Part shown: piece after piece, positions 23,651-24,798 of the stretch
Position numbering within the stretch: the stretch's first letter is position 1
How the letters are laid out: each line of letters begins with the position of its first letter
DNA from: an uncultured Maritalea sp.
Lineage (GTDB): Bacteria; Pseudomonadota; Alphaproteobacteria; Rhizobiales; Devosiaceae
NCBI GenBank assembly: GCA_913055925.1
Contig: CAJXLH010000004.1
Location: 1 to 24,798 of the forward strand
Length of the DNA stretch: 24,798 nucleotides
Direction of reading: 5' to 3'
The notes under the pieces: generated by a model
What the model was told of the DNA's origin: nothing
The model's database searches: none
What the model saw: the letters and a program-made list of their open reading frames with translations, nothing else
Program-made: the position numbers and the translations under genes

Positions 23651-24748
23651 CTAAACTGCGCTGGTAAAAAAGTTTTCGGCGGCGAGTTGATTTGCAAGAC
23701 TCGCAAGACCATGAATGTAAACGGGTTTTACAATGGGCGTTTGACGAGCGATCACCATTGGATCAATCCCGTGAACTTCTTCGCCAAGCGCCTTCACATT
23801 TATCCGCTCACTCAACATCACAGTCAGCTCAAATGGCATTGCCGAACCCAAAAACAACGTATCGAAGTCGAGAATTGCAATCGCAAGACTTGCACCTTGA
23901 GCAAGGATCTCGCCAGCTTTGCCCATCCATTTTTCCAGCGAGACGTTCTGTTCTGGAGTGAGCTCCGATAAACCCGACCAATCTCGCCAATCCTTCTGTT
24001 CAAGCGCGTCAAGGAGTGATTTTTCAGAGACCTCAACTTCACTAAAGTCGAATAACCTGCCTATTTCGCCAGCGTTGCCGAATGCGCCTTCAATCAACTG
24101 ACCATTGCAAACAATTCCACCCCCGGTACCCGATCCAACATGCAAGGACAAAAAATGTTGAGTACTTGTACTCGAAACAAGTGCCCCTGCGAGTGCCGTA
24201 CCGTCATTTACAATTGCTACCGGTGCAGACACACACTCTTCCAACTCGTGCTTCAAGTCGATTTGTGGCCAACCAATTGGATCAGCAATGGAAACGATGC
24301 TTTTGCCACGATCAACAAAAAAACCTTGAACCACAGCGACAGCACCTACGATTCTGCATGTGCTAGGAAGAGTGCTTGTGGCTTCCTGTACTAGTTGTTT
24401 GACCCAATAAAGCTGCTCGTTCGCAGTCGCGATCTCTTTTACAAGAACTTGCTTTGCATGGACCCCGCCACCGAGATCTTCAACCTCTACAACAATGCGG
24501 TCGCGAGAAATTGCGATTCCGACACTCGCCAAACTACCTTTCAGGAACCTAACAAGCATTGGCGGTTTACCTCGGGTTCCCGCTCGACTTTCCTTCTCTT
24601 CCACGACACCCATCTCCACCAACGGCTGCAGAATACGCATTGATGTTTGAGGCGAGATTTCAAGAATATGGCAGATGTCGGAACGCATCACTCCTTCGGT
24701 ACGGGCGACCAGTCCAAGCACGCGTTTCTGATTGCTGGTAAATGTCAT
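23651..24748 (-). CDS. ROK-family transcriptional regulator, kinase motifs degraded
   Basis: 365 residues. The N-terminal winged helix-turn-helix (about 5-65: R-S-D-I-C-H-I-L-E-I-S-P-Q-T-S) is followed by an ROK domain. Visible are N-D-G-T-A-L-A-G-A-L (the usual catalytic Asp), L-H-V-G-S-G-T-G-G-G-I-V and G-N-A-G-E-I-G-R. Two things are unusual. The first phosphate loop, normally D-x-G-x-T, reads I-A-I-S-R-D. The Cys-rich zinc motif (C-x-C-G-x-x-G-C) and the preceding His are absent. It is therefore most likely a repressor or sensor in the NagC/XylR sense rather than a sugar kinase. It presumably controls the sugar genes downstream. Confidence 0.88.
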   Translation of the reverse strand: MTFTSNQKRVLGLVARTEGVMRSDICHILEISPQTSMRILQPLVEMGVVEEKESRAGTRGKPPMLVRFLKGSLASVGIAISRDRIVVEVEDLGGGVHAKQVLVKEIATANEQLYWVKQLVQEATSTLPSTCRIVGAVAVVQGFFVDRGKSIVSIADPIGWPQIDLKHELEECVSAPVAIVNDGTALAGALVSSTSTQHFLSLHVGSGTGGGIVCNGQLIEGAFGNAGEIGRLFDFSEVEVSEKSLLDALEQKDWRDWSGLSELTPEQNVSLEKWMGKAGEILAQGASLAIAILDFDTLFLGSAMPFELTVMLSERINVKALGEEVHGIDPMVIARQTPIVKPVYIHGLASLANQLAAENFFTSAV

Positions 24749-24759
24749 TTCATCCGTAA

Positions 24760-24773
24760 CGAGTTCTCACTCG
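24760..24773. promoter_or_regulatory. Small palindrome upstream of the ROK regulator
   Basis: CGAGT (24760-24764) and ACTCG (24769-24773) form an inverted repeat with a 4-nt spacer, 12 bp upstream of the ROK start codon. It could be an operator for autoregulation or a chance hairpin; the window ends 25 bp beyond it, so the promoter is not visible. Confidence 0.25.
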
Positions 24774-24798
24774 ACTTCCCTCTCGTAGTTTCCATTTT

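Overview
The window looks like a chromosomal segment of an alphaproteobacterium, most likely order Hyphomicrobiales (Rhizobiales). This rests on gene order and protein character rather than any database search. The runs rpmH-rnpA-yidC-engB-argB-pyrimidine 5'-nucleotidase, dapD-dapE and def-fmt-truA, next to recR and rmuC, are a familiar neighbourhood in that order. Base composition looks moderate by eye (near 50% GC), low for many rhizobia. No CRISPR array, insertion sequence, phage gene or rRNA was seen; there is one tRNA.

Region by region. Bases 1-6854 are housekeeping: the 3' end of recR (+), a LysE-type exporter and rmuC (-), then def-fmt-truA (+), converging on a minus operon dapD-dapE-small membrane protein. 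Bases 7045-9553 hold a LOG-family protein (+), a bidirectional terminator, and argB-HAD 5'-nucleotidase (-). Bases 9700-13134 hold two plus-strand accessory genes, a stand-alone class I glutamine amidotransferase and a CHASE-PAS-GGDEF-EAL protein, lodged between argB and engB. Bases 13131-16862 are the minus-strand rpmH-rnpA-yidC-(terminator)-Vat-like acetyltransferase-engB cluster, with a good sigma70 promoter near 17000. Bases 17181-20876 form a compact plus-strand set: TVP38/TMEM64 membrane protein, a pyridine nucleotide-disulfide oxidoreductase and a sensor histidine kinase with no response regulator in view. tRNA-Arg(ACG) follows at 21012-21088, then about 430 bp with no convincing gene. 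Bases 21520-24748 (-) hold a carbohydrate-utilisation fragment: ROK regulator, Gfo/Idh oxidoreductase and one ABC sugar permease.

How the genes work together. def and fmt handle N-formyl-methionine at the two ends of translation, and truA modifies tRNA. dapD and dapE are consecutive steps of lysine/diaminopimelate synthesis. rpmH, rnpA, yidC and engB serve ribosome, RNase P and membrane-protein biogenesis. The accessory genes (c-di-GMP protein, xenobiotic acetyltransferase, redox/sensor trio, sugar fragment) sit in or beside these core runs.

Three of the four convergent gene pairs overlap tail to tail by exactly 4 nt through shared stop codons. The strongest candidates for unexplored biology are the TVP38-oxidoreductase-kinase operon and the Vat-like gene, whose start codon abuts the poly-T tract of an intrinsic terminator. 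Nothing here amounts to a clearly new system on sequence alone.
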